From Photobacterium ganghwense (GTDB taxonomy: Bacteria > Pseudomonadota > Gammaproteobacteria > Enterobacterales > Vibrionaceae): a stretch of 64,000 nt of DNA. Under the pieces are notes generated by a model. That model was not told the DNA's origin and did not search any database. It saw nothing but the letters and a program-made list of their open reading frames with translations. Below are positions 53,518 to 61,847 of the stretch, in pieces. The translations under genes were made by a program, and so were the position numbers. How positions within the stretch are numbered: position 1 is the first letter of the stretch; each line of letters opens with the position of its first letter. The stretch covers positions 434,001 to 498,000 of the forward strand of contig NZ_PYMI01000003.1 in NCBI RefSeq assembly GCF_003025595.1, read 5' to 3'.

Positions 53518-53947
53518 GTTTCTGATTCTTCCTCTGTTGCTACTGCTGATGTACCCGGTTATTAATGGGCTGGGATGCAATTTCAGCTTTAGTATCGAAA
53601 CGCCGAGTCACAAGAAATTTGGTAGCTGTAAAGCGGGCCAGTATGTGCTCATTGATTATCCTGATCCCCATAAAGACAATGGCTATACCGTGCTGAAAGG
53701 CATTTTTATGTATGCTTTCGGTAATTCGGTTTTGTTGGTGACGTCGCATCAGGACAATACCAAAGTGATCACGGAAGCGTCGATTGAGAGTCTGAACCTG
53801 AATAATCAGCAATTCTGGCGACAAACTGCGATGAAACGCATCTCACCGACCAGCATGTATGTGTACAACGAACACCCCAAAAGTCGGTTAATGATCGTAC
53901 CTTATCAGGGCAGACTGGCATTTAGTGACGATAAATCGCTGCGATAA
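53504..53947 (+). CDS. Membrane-anchored partner of the ToxR-like regulator
   Basis: A 147-residue protein with an N-terminal anchor (residues about 5-22, FLILPLLLLLMYPVING) and a periplasmic beta-rich domain with two cysteines (GCNFS and GSCKAG). It overlaps the ToxR-like gene by 14 bp. This architecture, size and overlap are those of ToxS- and VtrC-type effector partners, although sequence similarity to ToxS is not visible. It probably binds the regulator's short periplasmic tail and a ligand. The family is unknown. Confidence 0.7.
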   Translation: MKKAKFLILPLLLLLMYPVINGLGCNFSFSIETPSHKKFGSCKAGQYVLIDYPDPHKDNGYTVLKGIFMYAFGNSVLLVTSHQDNTKVITEASIESLNLNNQQFWRQTAMKRISPTSMYVYNEHPKSRLMIVPYQGRLAFSDDKSLR

Positions 53948-53981
53948 TGCTGGAGAAAGGTTGCTGGAGAAAGATTGCCGG
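53948..53981 (+). repeat. Short tandem duplication
   Basis: TGCTGGAGAAAGGT and TGCTGGAGAAAGAT occur back to back, with a third partial copy (TTGCCGG), immediately after the partner gene stop codon. Confidence 0.6.
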
Positions 53982-54026
53982 TGAGTGGTTTGATCAGCCC
54001 CGGCGAGGTGCCGGGGCGGGGTGGGT

Positions 54027-55457
54027 TTAGTTGCTGTAACTGGCTTCTCTCGCCTCGGCTTGTTTATCCCATTCCGGGATCACCGTTTTCAGGAAGTCGT
54101 CTTTTTCAGCATTGAGTTTTTCCATGTCCATCCCCAGCGCTTGCTGCGCTTTGAGTTTGGTGGAGATGTCCGGTAGCTGTATTTCGTCTGTGATTCCTTT
54201 GGTTGCAAGCAGGCGAACCACTTTGGTTCGGGCATCGCTGGCTTTATCTATGGCAGTCCCAAGAACTCGCAGCGCGACTTCCGGTGCATGCATATGAACG
54301 CCATGAGACGCAATTGCATAATCCCAACGCCACTGAGCATGACGAATATCCATCAGAATTGGTTGCATATCAGCTTCTGTGGCTCCGGCATCCCATGCTG
54401 CTTTAGCTTCGAAGTGAGCCGCGACTATCTGTTTTTCAGCCCGTAATTTCATTTCTTGTACCTGGGCTTTGCGACTGGCAACAATGGCTTTCAGCGCGGC
54501 TTTATCCTGGGTATGACAATTTGCACAGGTATCTTCAAAGCGATCAAACGGATTGCCGACTTTATGATCGGTATAAACCACGCCTTCTTCGTTTTGTACT
54601 TTCGGCATATGGCAGTCAATACAGGTGACGTTGTTTTTGCCGTGAATACCTTCTCGCCAGGTTTCATACCCGGGGTGTTGAGCTTTCAGCATAGGGGCTT
54701 TCGAGACGCCGTGTACCCAGTCATTGAAATTGATGGCATCGTAGTAGCTCTCCATCTCATCAACCGTCGTGCCTTTGTCCCAAGGGAATTTCACCGATTT
54801 ATTCGGGCCAGTAAAGTAGTATTCCACGTGGCACTGACCACATACTTGAGCCTGCTGACCCAATCGGGACTGATCTTCAAACTTCATATTGATGCTTTCC
54901 ATGGCACGTTCCGCATAAGGACGTGACAAAGCCAGAGCGGGTTTCCCTTGTTTGAAATCGTCGCTACCGGTGTTATGGCAGTCAGAGCAGCCGATCGGGT
55001 TGTTGATTTCTGCTCCCAGCCGCGCCCATTTGCCAGCAAAATAACCGTCTTCTCCGCGTTCATCGATCAGGCGAGCCACATCCGGGCTTTTACAACTCCA
55101 GCATGCCATCGGCATAGGGCCGGAATCAGCATCTTTGGGACCGCCGGTGCGCAAGGTCTGGCGGACATCGTCCACTGCATAATAGTGGCCGCGGGCTTTG
55201 TTATAGTCTTTAGCAAAACCGTATCCTGCCCAGAGAATCACCATATTTGGATCTTCTGCCAGGGCATCTTCTATTTGCTCGCTGTCTTGGGTTGCCGCCC
55301 AGGTTTTATATTGATTGGGGTGGGCGGTGGCAAATGTCTCGTTTCTGCTTTCAATCCGCTCCTTGTCAGTGGTGTCTGCGGTGGCGCCGGCTGAGAGGAA
55401 CAGGGCAGACAAAAGCGCCGATATTGCGACTGCCTTATGTGTCCAGTAATTGCTCAC
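54027..55457 (-). CDS. nrfA: Ammonia-forming cytochrome c552 nitrite reductase
   Basis: A 476-residue periplasmic pentaheme enzyme that reduces nitrite to ammonium with six electrons. Heme motifs in order are CWSCK (active-site heme with lysine ligand, near residue 125), CSDCH, CGQCH, CIDCH and CANCH. Signal peptide residues 1-28 end at GATA. The frame is open 73 codons further, but the GTG at 55457 ([13 protein letters not shown]) has GGAG 8 bp upstream and gives the E. coli length (478). It is divergent from nrfBCDE across 558 bp containing an FNR-like site. Confidence 0.97.
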   Translation of the reverse strand: MSNYWTHKAVAISALLSALFLSAGATADTTDKERIESRNETFATAHPNQYKTWAATQDSEQIEDALAEDPNMVILWAGYGFAKDYNKARGHYYAVDDVRQTLRTGGPKDADSGPMPMACWSCKSPDVARLIDERGEDGYFAGKWARLGAEINNPIGCSDCHNTGSDDFKQGKPALALSRPYAERAMESINMKFEDQSRLGQQAQVCGQCHVEYYFTGPNKSVKFPWDKGTTVDEMESYYDAINFNDWVHGVSKAPMLKAQHPGYETWREGIHGKNNVTCIDCHMPKVQNEEGVVYTDHKVGNPFDRFEDTCANCHTQDKAALKAIVASRKAQVQEMKLRAEKQIVAAHFEAKAAWDAGATEADMQPILMDIRHAQWRWDYAIASHGVHMHAPEVALRVLGTAIDKASDARTKVVRLLATKGITDEIQLPDISTKLKAQQALGMDMEKLNAEKDDFLKTVIPEWDKQAEAREASYSN

Positions 55458-55692
55458 GATTGCTACTCCATTATTCTGATTCGTTATAGGCCAAGCGTTG
55501 TGAGGATGGCGGATTTGAGGCAGAAAACCGGAGTCACTCGAAGAATACTGAAATTTGTTTGGGATAAATGAAAAAGACGAAGCGTTATTGTTTTGGATCA
55601 AAGCCCAAATATTGGTTACGTGGAGAAGGTTAAAATTCTGACGGAATAACCCCAAAGTGGTATTTACAATAACCATTCATATAGAGTGGTTA

Positions 55693-55724
55693 AATTATTT
55701 GTTTTCTATTTAAAACAAATAATT
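55693..55724. repeat. Perfect AT-rich inverted repeat
   Basis: Arms AATTATTTGTTTT and AAAACAAATAATT (13 bp each, no mismatch) flank a 6-nt loop CTATTT. It lies 15 bp from the FNR-like site toward nrfA, where it may act as operator or as an mRNA hairpin in the nrfA leader. Confidence 0.75.
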
Positions 55725-55739
55725 AGGACAAAAACAGGT

Positions 55740-55753
55740 TTGATCTAAATCAG
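55740..55753. promoter_or_regulatory. FNR-like binding site
   Basis: TTGATCTAAATCAG matches the FNR consensus TTGAT-N4-ATCAA at nine of ten positions, about midway between the divergent nrfA and nrfB starts. Confidence 0.65.
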
Positions 55754-56015
55754 TAAAAGTTCATTTTCAATGCCACTTTGGAAGTAATTGTTGCTGATCG
55801 CAAATTTTCACAATTCGAAATATTGTTTAATAAAACCTGATAAGCGTTGTGGCTTTTTGATGTGATGGATTTGATGCCCCGGAAGACAGGATGTCTGTAG
55901 TGAACGTGACACGGTCACTAGCGGGTTCAGTGTGCTGTGCATGCTGAAATGTATCAATCATAACCTTTGATATCTGCGATACGGATGTCAGTAGGGACGA
56001 TAAAAAGGTAAAAAA

Positions 56016-56624
56016 ATGGGCAATAGTAAAGTAGCCCTGAACCGTATGCTGACCGTGTTGGTGGCCATACTGGTTTGGGGATATTCCATGAATGTTGCCG
56101 CTGACTCAGAGCCTGAACAGGTTGCGAATGCCACAACGCAAAATTCTGTTGCACCTCAAATGTCAGAACGGCACGTTGTCGAATTTATCCGGGACAGGAA
56201 TTACGCCTGTACCCAATGCCACAAGGATGAACAGGACACGCTAAAAGGCACACACGGTGATGCCATACACACGTCTGCTAACCGTAATGTCAGTTGTGTT
56301 GATTGTCACGGCACCATCAGTGACGAGCACCGTAATGGTGCCCCTACCGTTATCAAATTTGCGCCATCTCAATCTGTAGCCGGGACAACCAAACCAGCCG
56401 CCGACCCTCGGTGGATTGCTCAGCAAAATGAAACCTGTGTGAACTGCCATGATCCTCATGATCTTCGTGAGGTGAACTGGACGCATGATGTTCACGCCTT
56501 GGATCTGTCGTGTGCTTCCTGTCATAACGTGCACCCCGAGCAGGATCCGATGAAAGGGATCAGCAAGTCGTCGAAGATCAAGCTGTGTGTCGATTGCCAC
56601 TCAGATCAGAAAAAAGCCAAGTAG
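56016..56624 (+). CDS. nrfB: Pentaheme cytochrome c NrfB
   Basis: A 202-residue periplasmic electron carrier that passes electrons from NrfCD to NrfA. Five CxxCH motifs: CTQCH, CVDCH, CVNCH, CASCH and CVDCH. The signal peptide spans about residues 1-30 (ending NVAAD). It is the first gene of the plus-strand nrf operon; nrfC starts 10 bp after its stop codon. Confidence 0.95.
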   Translation: MGNSKVALNRMLTVLVAILVWGYSMNVAADSEPEQVANATTQNSVAPQMSERHVVEFIRDRNYACTQCHKDEQDTLKGTHGDAIHTSANRNVSCVDCHGTISDEHRNGAPTVIKFAPSQSVAGTTKPAADPRWIAQQNETCVNCHDPHDLREVNWTHDVHALDLSCASCHNVHPEQDPMKGISKSSKIKLCVDCHSDQKKAK

Positions 56625-56634
56625 GGAGATGACG

Positions 56635-57327
56635 ATGACCTGTTCAAGACGAAATTTTCTGATGGGAGCCGGCGCGGTGATCTTCACAACGGGCGTTGGA
56701 GCCAATCAACTGCTTGGCCGCCAGTCATTGGTCGCAGCAGAAGAGGGTAATGGCGTAGTCCGTTATGGCATGGTGCATGACGAAACCTTATGCATTGGTT
56801 GCACGGCATGTACTGAAGCCTGCCGGGAGGTTAACAAGGTGCCTGAAGGCGTGTCCAGACTGGAGATTGTCCGGAGCGAGCCGCAGGGGGAATACCCGAA
56901 TGTGGATTATCGCTTTACACGGATTTCCTGCCAGCACTGTGACAATGCGCCTTGTGTTCATGTCTGTCCGACTGGTGCGGCGTATAAAGACCCAAACACC
57001 GGTATCGTCGATGTGCATGATTTCAAATGTGTAGGATGCGGGTACTGTCTTGCCGCCTGTCCATATCAGGTACGTTTCTTTAACCCGGTGACGAGATCTG
57101 CAGATAAGTGCGATTTTTGCCGCGAAACTAACCTGAAAGCGGGTAAGCAGCCTGCTTGTGTGGAGTCGTGTCCGACGAAGGCGCTGACCTTCGGTGACCT
57201 GAACGATCCAACCAGTGAAATCAGCCAGCTGATTCAGAATAAACCGGTCTACCGGCAGAAAGTGGAGCTGGGCACGCAACCCAAGCTTTATAAGGTGCCG
57301 CATGCAAAAGGGGAGATAAAAGGATGA
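56635..57327 (+). CDS. nrfC: 4Fe-4S ferredoxin-type subunit NrfC
   Basis: A 230-residue periplasm-facing iron-sulfur protein. The Tat signal CSRRNFLMGAG is at the N-terminus. Four clusters are predicted from CIGCTACTEAC near residue 46, CQHCDNAPCVHVCPTGA near 98, CVGCGYCLAACPYQ near 131 and CDFCRETNL plus CVESCPTKA near 158-180. ATG at 56635 has GGGAG 6 bp upstream; an ATG 6 bp earlier is too close. The last bases overlap nrfD (ATGA), showing translational coupling. Confidence 0.95.
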   Translation: MTCSRRNFLMGAGAVIFTTGVGANQLLGRQSLVAAEEGNGVVRYGMVHDETLCIGCTACTEACREVNKVPEGVSRLEIVRSEPQGEYPNVDYRFTRISCQHCDNAPCVHVCPTGAAYKDPNTGIVDVHDFKCVGCGYCLAACPYQVRFFNPVTRSADKCDFCRETNLKAGKQPACVESCPTKALTFGDLNDPTSEISQLIQNKPVYRQKVELGTQPKLYKVPHAKGEIKG

Positions 57328-58283
57328 GTACTACATTCACGGAAGCCTTTTATTTTGATTCGCTGGTCTGGGACTGGATCATTGCGATTTACCTGTTTCT
57401 TGCTGGCATGTCCGCCGGGGCCGTGATGATTGCCATTTACCTCAAACGTAAAGTGATTGTCGGTTATCCAGCCAGTAACGGGATCATAAAAGCTACGGCG
57501 ATATTGGCACCGTTTGGGATCATCGTTGGCTTGCTGATCCTGGTTTTCCACCTGACCAAACCGTTGTCATTTTGGAAAATCATGATTTTCTATAATCCGA
57601 CCTCGGTGATGTCGATGGGGGTGATGCTGTTTCAGATTTACCTGGTCGTCTTGTTTGCCTGGATCGCGACGATTTATCGCCACGAGTTAACGCAATGGCT
57701 GGGGGCACGGTTTCCGGTTGTCGGTAAAGTACTGTACTGGCTGACCCGGTTTGAACGTGCCGTGGAACTGTTCCTGGCTTTTCTGGCGCTGCTGCTGGCT
57801 GCGTATACCGGCTTTCTGCTGTCGGCGCTGCAAACCTTCCCGCTACTGAATAACCCGATTCTGCCGATTCTGTTCTTGTTTTCCAGCCTGTCGTCCGGTG
57901 CTGCCGCCTGCATGCTGGTTGGAGTGGTCTTTTTCAAAGAGTCGGCAACCGGAGCCAGTGCCAGTTGGGTGCACCGGTTTGAGCGTCCTGTGGTGTTGTT
58001 CGAGCTGTTTGTCCTGTTCGCCTTCTTTACCGGCTTATATTTTGGCGGTGGGCAGAGTCAGGCCGCGGCGATGGCGGCAATTGGCGGTGGTTTCTGGGCA
58101 AGCTGGTTCTGGTACGGTGTGATCGGCATGGGCATGCTGGTGCCGCTTGGGCTCAATGCGGTTAGCCCGGCGGTAGTCCGCCACAACCGGGCTTTTATTA
58201 TGCTGGTGACCAGCCTGAGTTTGGTGGGGGTGCTGATGTTGCGGACGTTCATCCTCTATGCCGGTCAGCTGACAACGCTGTAA
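57324..58283 (+). CDS. nrfD: Membrane quinol-oxidising subunit NrfD
   Basis: A 319-residue inner-membrane protein with eight predicted helices of the NrfD/PsrC family, oxidising menaquinol and passing electrons to NrfC. WDWIIAIYLFLAGMSAGAVM near residue 12 and LGARFPVVGKVLYWLTRFERAVELFLAFLALLLAAYTGFLL near 110-150 are family-typical. It overlaps nrfC by four bases and is followed by nrfE after 66 bp. Confidence 0.95.
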   Translation: MSTTFTEAFYFDSLVWDWIIAIYLFLAGMSAGAVMIAIYLKRKVIVGYPASNGIIKATAILAPFGIIVGLLILVFHLTKPLSFWKIMIFYNPTSVMSMGVMLFQIYLVVLFAWIATIYRHELTQWLGARFPVVGKVLYWLTRFERAVELFLAFLALLLAAYTGFLLSALQTFPLLNNPILPILFLFSSLSSGAAACMLVGVVFFKESATGASASWVHRFERPVVLFELFVLFAFFTGLYFGGGQSQAAAMAAIGGGFWASWFWYGVIGMGMLVPLGLNAVSPAVVRHNRAFIMLVTSLSLVGVLMLRTFILYAGQLTTL

Positions 58284-58349
58284 ACAGACGGGTGTGACTC
58301 AAGGATCGTCACAGTGAAAGCTGTGGCGATCGGTTAACAAGGTGATGGA

Positions 58350-60362
58350 ATGCTCCCTGAAATTGCACATTTTTCACTTATTCTGGCAACTGTACTGGCG
58401 TTGTTTGGCACCGTCATTCCTGTGCTCGGTGTGGTTAGATCGCGACAGGATTGGCTTCGCTATGCCTGGCCGTTCAGCTATTGCTGTTTCGGGCTGATTG
58501 CGCTGTCGACAGTGCTGCTGGGCTGGAGCTTCCTGCTGGATGATTTTTCGGTCAGGTATATAGCACAGCATTCAAACAGCCAACTTCCGATGTTTTTTAA
58601 ACTGGCTGCTGTCTGGGGTGGGCATGAAGGGTCGTTACTGTTCTGGGTTTTGGCGCTGTCAGGTTGGACAGTCGCTGTTGCCCGCTGTTGCCGCGAACGT
58701 GATGAGGACTATTTTTCCCGGGTGCTGGCAATACTGATGTTGCTGGTTTTTATCTTCGGGGTGTTTGTGCTGCTGGCTTCTAACCCGTTTGTAAGAATGA
58801 TGCCGGTACCGCTGGAAGGGCGTGATCTTAACCCTATGTTGCAGGATATCGGACTGATTCTGCATCCGCCGATGTTGTACCTGGGGTATGTCGGTTTTGC
58901 CGTCAGTTTTGCCTTTGCCACTGCCGCCCTGACAACCCGAGAGCCGGTTACTCAGTGGGCGGCGTGGTGTCGTCCCTGGACGCTGGGCGCCTGGATTTGC
59001 CTGACCGCTGGTATCGGGTTGGGCTCATGGTGGGCGTATTACGAACTGGGATGGGGCGGCTGGTGGTTCTGGGATCCGGTTGAAAATGCGTCACTGATGC
59101 CATGGCTAACCGGAACGGCACTGGTTCACGCTCTGCTGATTACGGCTTTCCGGCAAGCTCTGGTGGGTTGGAGTCTGTTGCTCGCCATTTTCACCTTTTC
59201 ACTTAGTGTGCTGGGCACATTTGTGGTGCGTTCGGGCGTACTGACTTCGGTACATGCGTTTGCGGTCGACCCTGCCAGAGGGCTGGCGCTACTGGCAATT
59301 CTGTCACTGATCCTGATTGTGGCGCTGGTACTGTTTGCCCTTCGGGCAGAACGCTATTTTTTCCCGGCTCAATTTGGTCTCTGCTCGAAAGAAGCCATGG
59401 TGTTAATCGGTAATAGCCTTCTGGCTGTGGTGACGCTGACGGTACTGCTGGGTACCTTTTATCCCATGGTGTTTCAGGCACTGGGGCTGGGGAATATCTC
59501 GGTGGGTGCGCCTTATTTTAACGCGATGTTTATTCCGCTCAGTTTTCTGGTTTTTACCGTGATGGGGTTCGGAGTGCTGATTCGGTGGCACAAACTCAGT
59601 AGTGAAGCTCTTATTGTGCGCGCGTTGGCACCTATGTCAGTCTCGGTGGTGATGGGTGTTGCGCTCTCTGTGCTGTTCGAACACGGTGTCAATCTGACCG
59701 TTTGTCTGGCCTTTTCTACGGCCCTTTGGGTCAGCATTACGGCAGTTCAGGCAATGTTATTACGCTTGCGGGCGAGGAAAACCAAACAGCTTAAAGGCGG
59801 AGGAATACGCCAGCTCGGCATGGTCATTGCTCATCTTGGGGTGGCCGTCAGCATCATTGGGGCGGTATTAGTCAGTCACTATGAGGAAGAAATCAGTGGC
59901 CGAATGGGGCCGGGCGATCTACTCAGCTTAGGGCACTATCAGTTTATTTATGATGAGACAGCCCTGTTGATTGGCCCTAACTACACTGCGGAGCAGGCCA
60001 GAATTCAGGTTCGGAAAAACCATGAACCAGATGCCCAGATACTGGCGGTGATCACCCCAGAACGCCGTCATTATTCAGTGCGTACTCAGACAATGAGTGA
60101 ACCGGGTATCCATGCTTTCTGGCACGGTGATGTGTATATCTCGTTGGGCGAAAAACTAAACCGGACTGATTACGCGGTGCGGATTCAATACAAGCCTTTT
60201 ATACGTTGGTTATGGTTGGGAGGATTACTGATGATGGCAGGGGGGATACTGGCAATTTGCAGTTTTCGCCGTCAACGCGCAGCGCACAGGCAAACGCCGT
60301 CTCCGGTTCTCAATCAGACCATCTGTGTCTGGCAGTCTGTATCTGGCGATGAACGCCGCTGA
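58350..60362 (+). CDS. nrfE: Heme lyase subunit NrfE (CcmF family)
   Basis: A 670-residue inner-membrane protein with about fifteen helices. The WWD heme-handling motif WGGWWFWDPVENASLMPWL is near residue 235, and conserved His residues lie in HEGSLLFWVL and HPPMLYLGYVG. With NrfF and NrfG it attaches the lysine-ligated heme to NrfA. It is longer than E. coli NrfE (552), keeping the CcmF-type C-terminal periplasmic domain (TQTMSEPGIHAFWHGDVYISLGE). AAGG is properly spaced before the ATG. Confidence 0.94.
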   Translation: MLPEIAHFSLILATVLALFGTVIPVLGVVRSRQDWLRYAWPFSYCCFGLIALSTVLLGWSFLLDDFSVRYIAQHSNSQLPMFFKLAAVWGGHEGSLLFWVLALSGWTVAVARCCRERDEDYFSRVLAILMLLVFIFGVFVLLASNPFVRMMPVPLEGRDLNPMLQDIGLILHPPMLYLGYVGFAVSFAFATAALTTREPVTQWAAWCRPWTLGAWICLTAGIGLGSWWAYYELGWGGWWFWDPVENASLMPWLTGTALVHALLITAFRQALVGWSLLLAIFTFSLSVLGTFVVRSGVLTSVHAFAVDPARGLALLAILSLILIVALVLFALRAERYFFPAQFGLCSKEAMVLIGNSLLAVVTLTVLLGTFYPMVFQALGLGNISVGAPYFNAMFIPLSFLVFTVMGFGVLIRWHKLSSEALIVRALAPMSVSVVMGVALSVLFEHGVNLTVCLAFSTALWVSITAVQAMLLRLRARKTKQLKGGGIRQLGMVIAHLGVAVSIIGAVLVSHYEEEISGRMGPGDLLSLGHYQFIYDETALLIGPNYTAEQARIQVRKNHEPDAQILAVITPERRHYSVRTQTMSEPGIHAFWHGDVYISLGEKLNRTDYAVRIQYKPFIRWLWLGGLLMMAGGILAICSFRRQRAAHRQTPSPVLNQTICVWQSVSGDERR

Positions 60363-60455
60363 CAGAAGTGACAGCCGTCAATGTATCGGGCGGTCGGATA
60401 TGACATACATATAGAAAAATTACTGACATTGTGAAGTCATTGTAGTGTGGACGTT

Positions 60456-61004
60456 ATGGCAAAACACAGTCGATATTTACCACTGATCCTGACCTTTACT
60501 GTTATCGCTGTCATTGTGGGGGCGATGTTAAAAGGTAAAGAAAGTGCAGGAGTAACAATAGAAAACAAACCTATGCCTGATTTTACGCTGGCATTGCTGG
60601 ACGCTAAAGGGCGGGCCGATCAAAGGGTATTTCAAGGGCAGCTGAGCCTGCTGAATGTTTGGGCATCCTGGTGTGCGGTGTGTCAGGTTGAACATCAGTT
60701 TCTGATGCAACTGGCCACTGATCCTGAGCGTTTGCATGGGGTCAATCTGGTTGGGCTGAATTATCGGGATAATCGGGCCGCTGCCCAACAGGTGCTGGTG
60801 CAGGAAGGTAACCCGTACCGTACTGTGCTGTATGATCCAAACGGGCTGCTGGCTCTGGACCTGGGAGTGTATGGCACGCCGGAAAGTTATCTGGTTGATA
60901 CGGAAGGGGTTATCCGTCATCGCTATATGGGGGCGTTAACGCCGAAGGTCTGGCAGAAAGAGTTCGTGCCGCTGATTACTTCGTTGCGTCAGGCAAGCTA
61001 TTGA
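60456..61004 (+). CDS. nrfX: DsbE/ResA-type thiol-disulfide oxidoreductase of the nrf cluster
   Basis: A 182-residue periplasmic thioredoxin-fold protein with an N-terminal membrane anchor (residues about 6-25) and active site WASWCAVCQVEH near residue 75, with cis-Pro in YGTPESYLVD near 147. It keeps apocytochrome CxxCH cysteines reduced for heme ligation and sits in the nrf operon between nrfE and nrfF as in Vibrio and Pasteurellaceae. An in-frame GTG lies three codons upstream, so the start is approximate. Confidence 0.9.
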   Translation: MAKHSRYLPLILTFTVIAVIVGAMLKGKESAGVTIENKPMPDFTLALLDAKGRADQRVFQGQLSLLNVWASWCAVCQVEHQFLMQLATDPERLHGVNLVGLNYRDNRAAAQQVLVQEGNPYRTVLYDPNGLLALDLGVYGTPESYLVDTEGVIRHRYMGALTPKVWQKEFVPLITSLRQASY

Positions 61005-61103
61005 GTCGCTGACATACCATTAGTGACTCAAAATAGCTCCTGCATGGTCATCAAATACGGTGACCCAACGGAGTTAAATACAATGGCAAACGTGCTGTCG
61101 TAG

Positions 61104-61718
61104 ATGAATGGATTAAAAAACATGTGGGAAAGTGTGGCAAATGGCATAAAACGACTCTGGCTTCGTTTGTTGGGGAAGCCTGCGGTTGCTGAACAGACGC
61201 TGTCGGCTGGCGTGTTGATATTGCTGCTCGGGGGACCAATGTTGGCGGCATACCCGGTGATGGCTCAAGAGGCTCCTATATCTGTGGTACAGCAATCGGC
61301 ATCGACCACAATGACTGCGTCGCTGTCTCGGGCTTTGCCTCAAACTGGAAACGTGGCAGTGTTTACAGCGTCGGATAAAGTGGTGACTGAGGCGGTCGAG
61401 ACTTTTCGCTTTCGATCGGCAGCAGAGCAAAAACGGGCAATTGCCTTGTCGCGCCAGCTTCGATGTCCCCAGTGCCAGAATCAGAATCTGATTGAATCTA
61501 ATTCACCGGTGGCCAAAGACTTACGGCTGAAAGTTTATCAAATGGTCAATGAAGGGCAGAGCAATGAGGCGGTGATTGGGTTTATGACATCGCGTTTTGG
61601 CGAGTTTGTCCGATATAAACCGGCGTTGACCCCGCAAACTTATTTACTCTGGGGCGGGCCATTTTTATTACTGGCGGTATTCGGTGGGATTATCATGACC
61701 ACTATTTGGCGTCGCTGA
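61104..61718 (+). CDS. nrfF: NrfF (CcmH-like) heme lyase subunit with N-terminal extension
   Basis: A 204-residue protein. The C-terminal 85 residues are the CcmH/NrfF domain with redox motif LRCPQCQNQNLIESNSPVAKDLR and a C-terminal anchor (TYLLWGGPFLLLAVFGGIIM). E. coli NrfF is about 127 residues; here about 75-80 additional residues lie before the domain, with a hydrophobic segment LSAGVLILLLGGPMLAAYPV likely serving as the signal and a Ser/Thr-rich linker. The start codon is uncertain. It is the last gene of the operon; nrfG does not follow. Confidence 0.9.
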   Translation: MNGLKNMWESVANGIKRLWLRLLGKPAVAEQTLSAGVLILLLGGPMLAAYPVMAQEAPISVVQQSASTTMTASLSRALPQTGNVAVFTASDKVVTEAVETFRFRSAAEQKRAIALSRQLRCPQCQNQNLIESNSPVAKDLRLKVYQMVNEGQSNEAVIGFMTSRFGEFVRYKPALTPQTYLLWGGPFLLLAVFGGIIMTTIWRR

Positions 61719-61742
61719 ATGATTGCCAGCAAGCCTAATTTG

Positions 61743-61776
61743 GCGGGGTAGAGGGTAACCTCGGCCCCGCTTTTAT
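61743..61776 (+). terminator. Rho-independent terminator after nrfF
   Basis: GCGGGG and CCCCGC arms, with an inner GAGG/CCTC pair, followed by TTTTATTTT. Confidence 0.8.
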
Positions 61777-61847
61777 TTTGCCGTCGCAGTGTCCTGCTTA
61801 TTGGATTGGGCTAATACAGTACAGAGTCCGTGAAAGGGATGCCTGAT

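Larger units (their letters stand above)
55458..56015. promoter_or_regulatory. nrfA-nrfB divergent regulatory region
   Basis: A 558-bp AT-rich gap carrying an FNR-like site (55740-55753), a perfect 13-bp-arm inverted repeat (55693-55724) and a GTGAC/GTCAC pair near 55906-55918. Anaerobic activation of both nrf transcripts from here is inferred. No heptamer matching NarL/NarP could be assigned safely. Confidence 0.6.
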
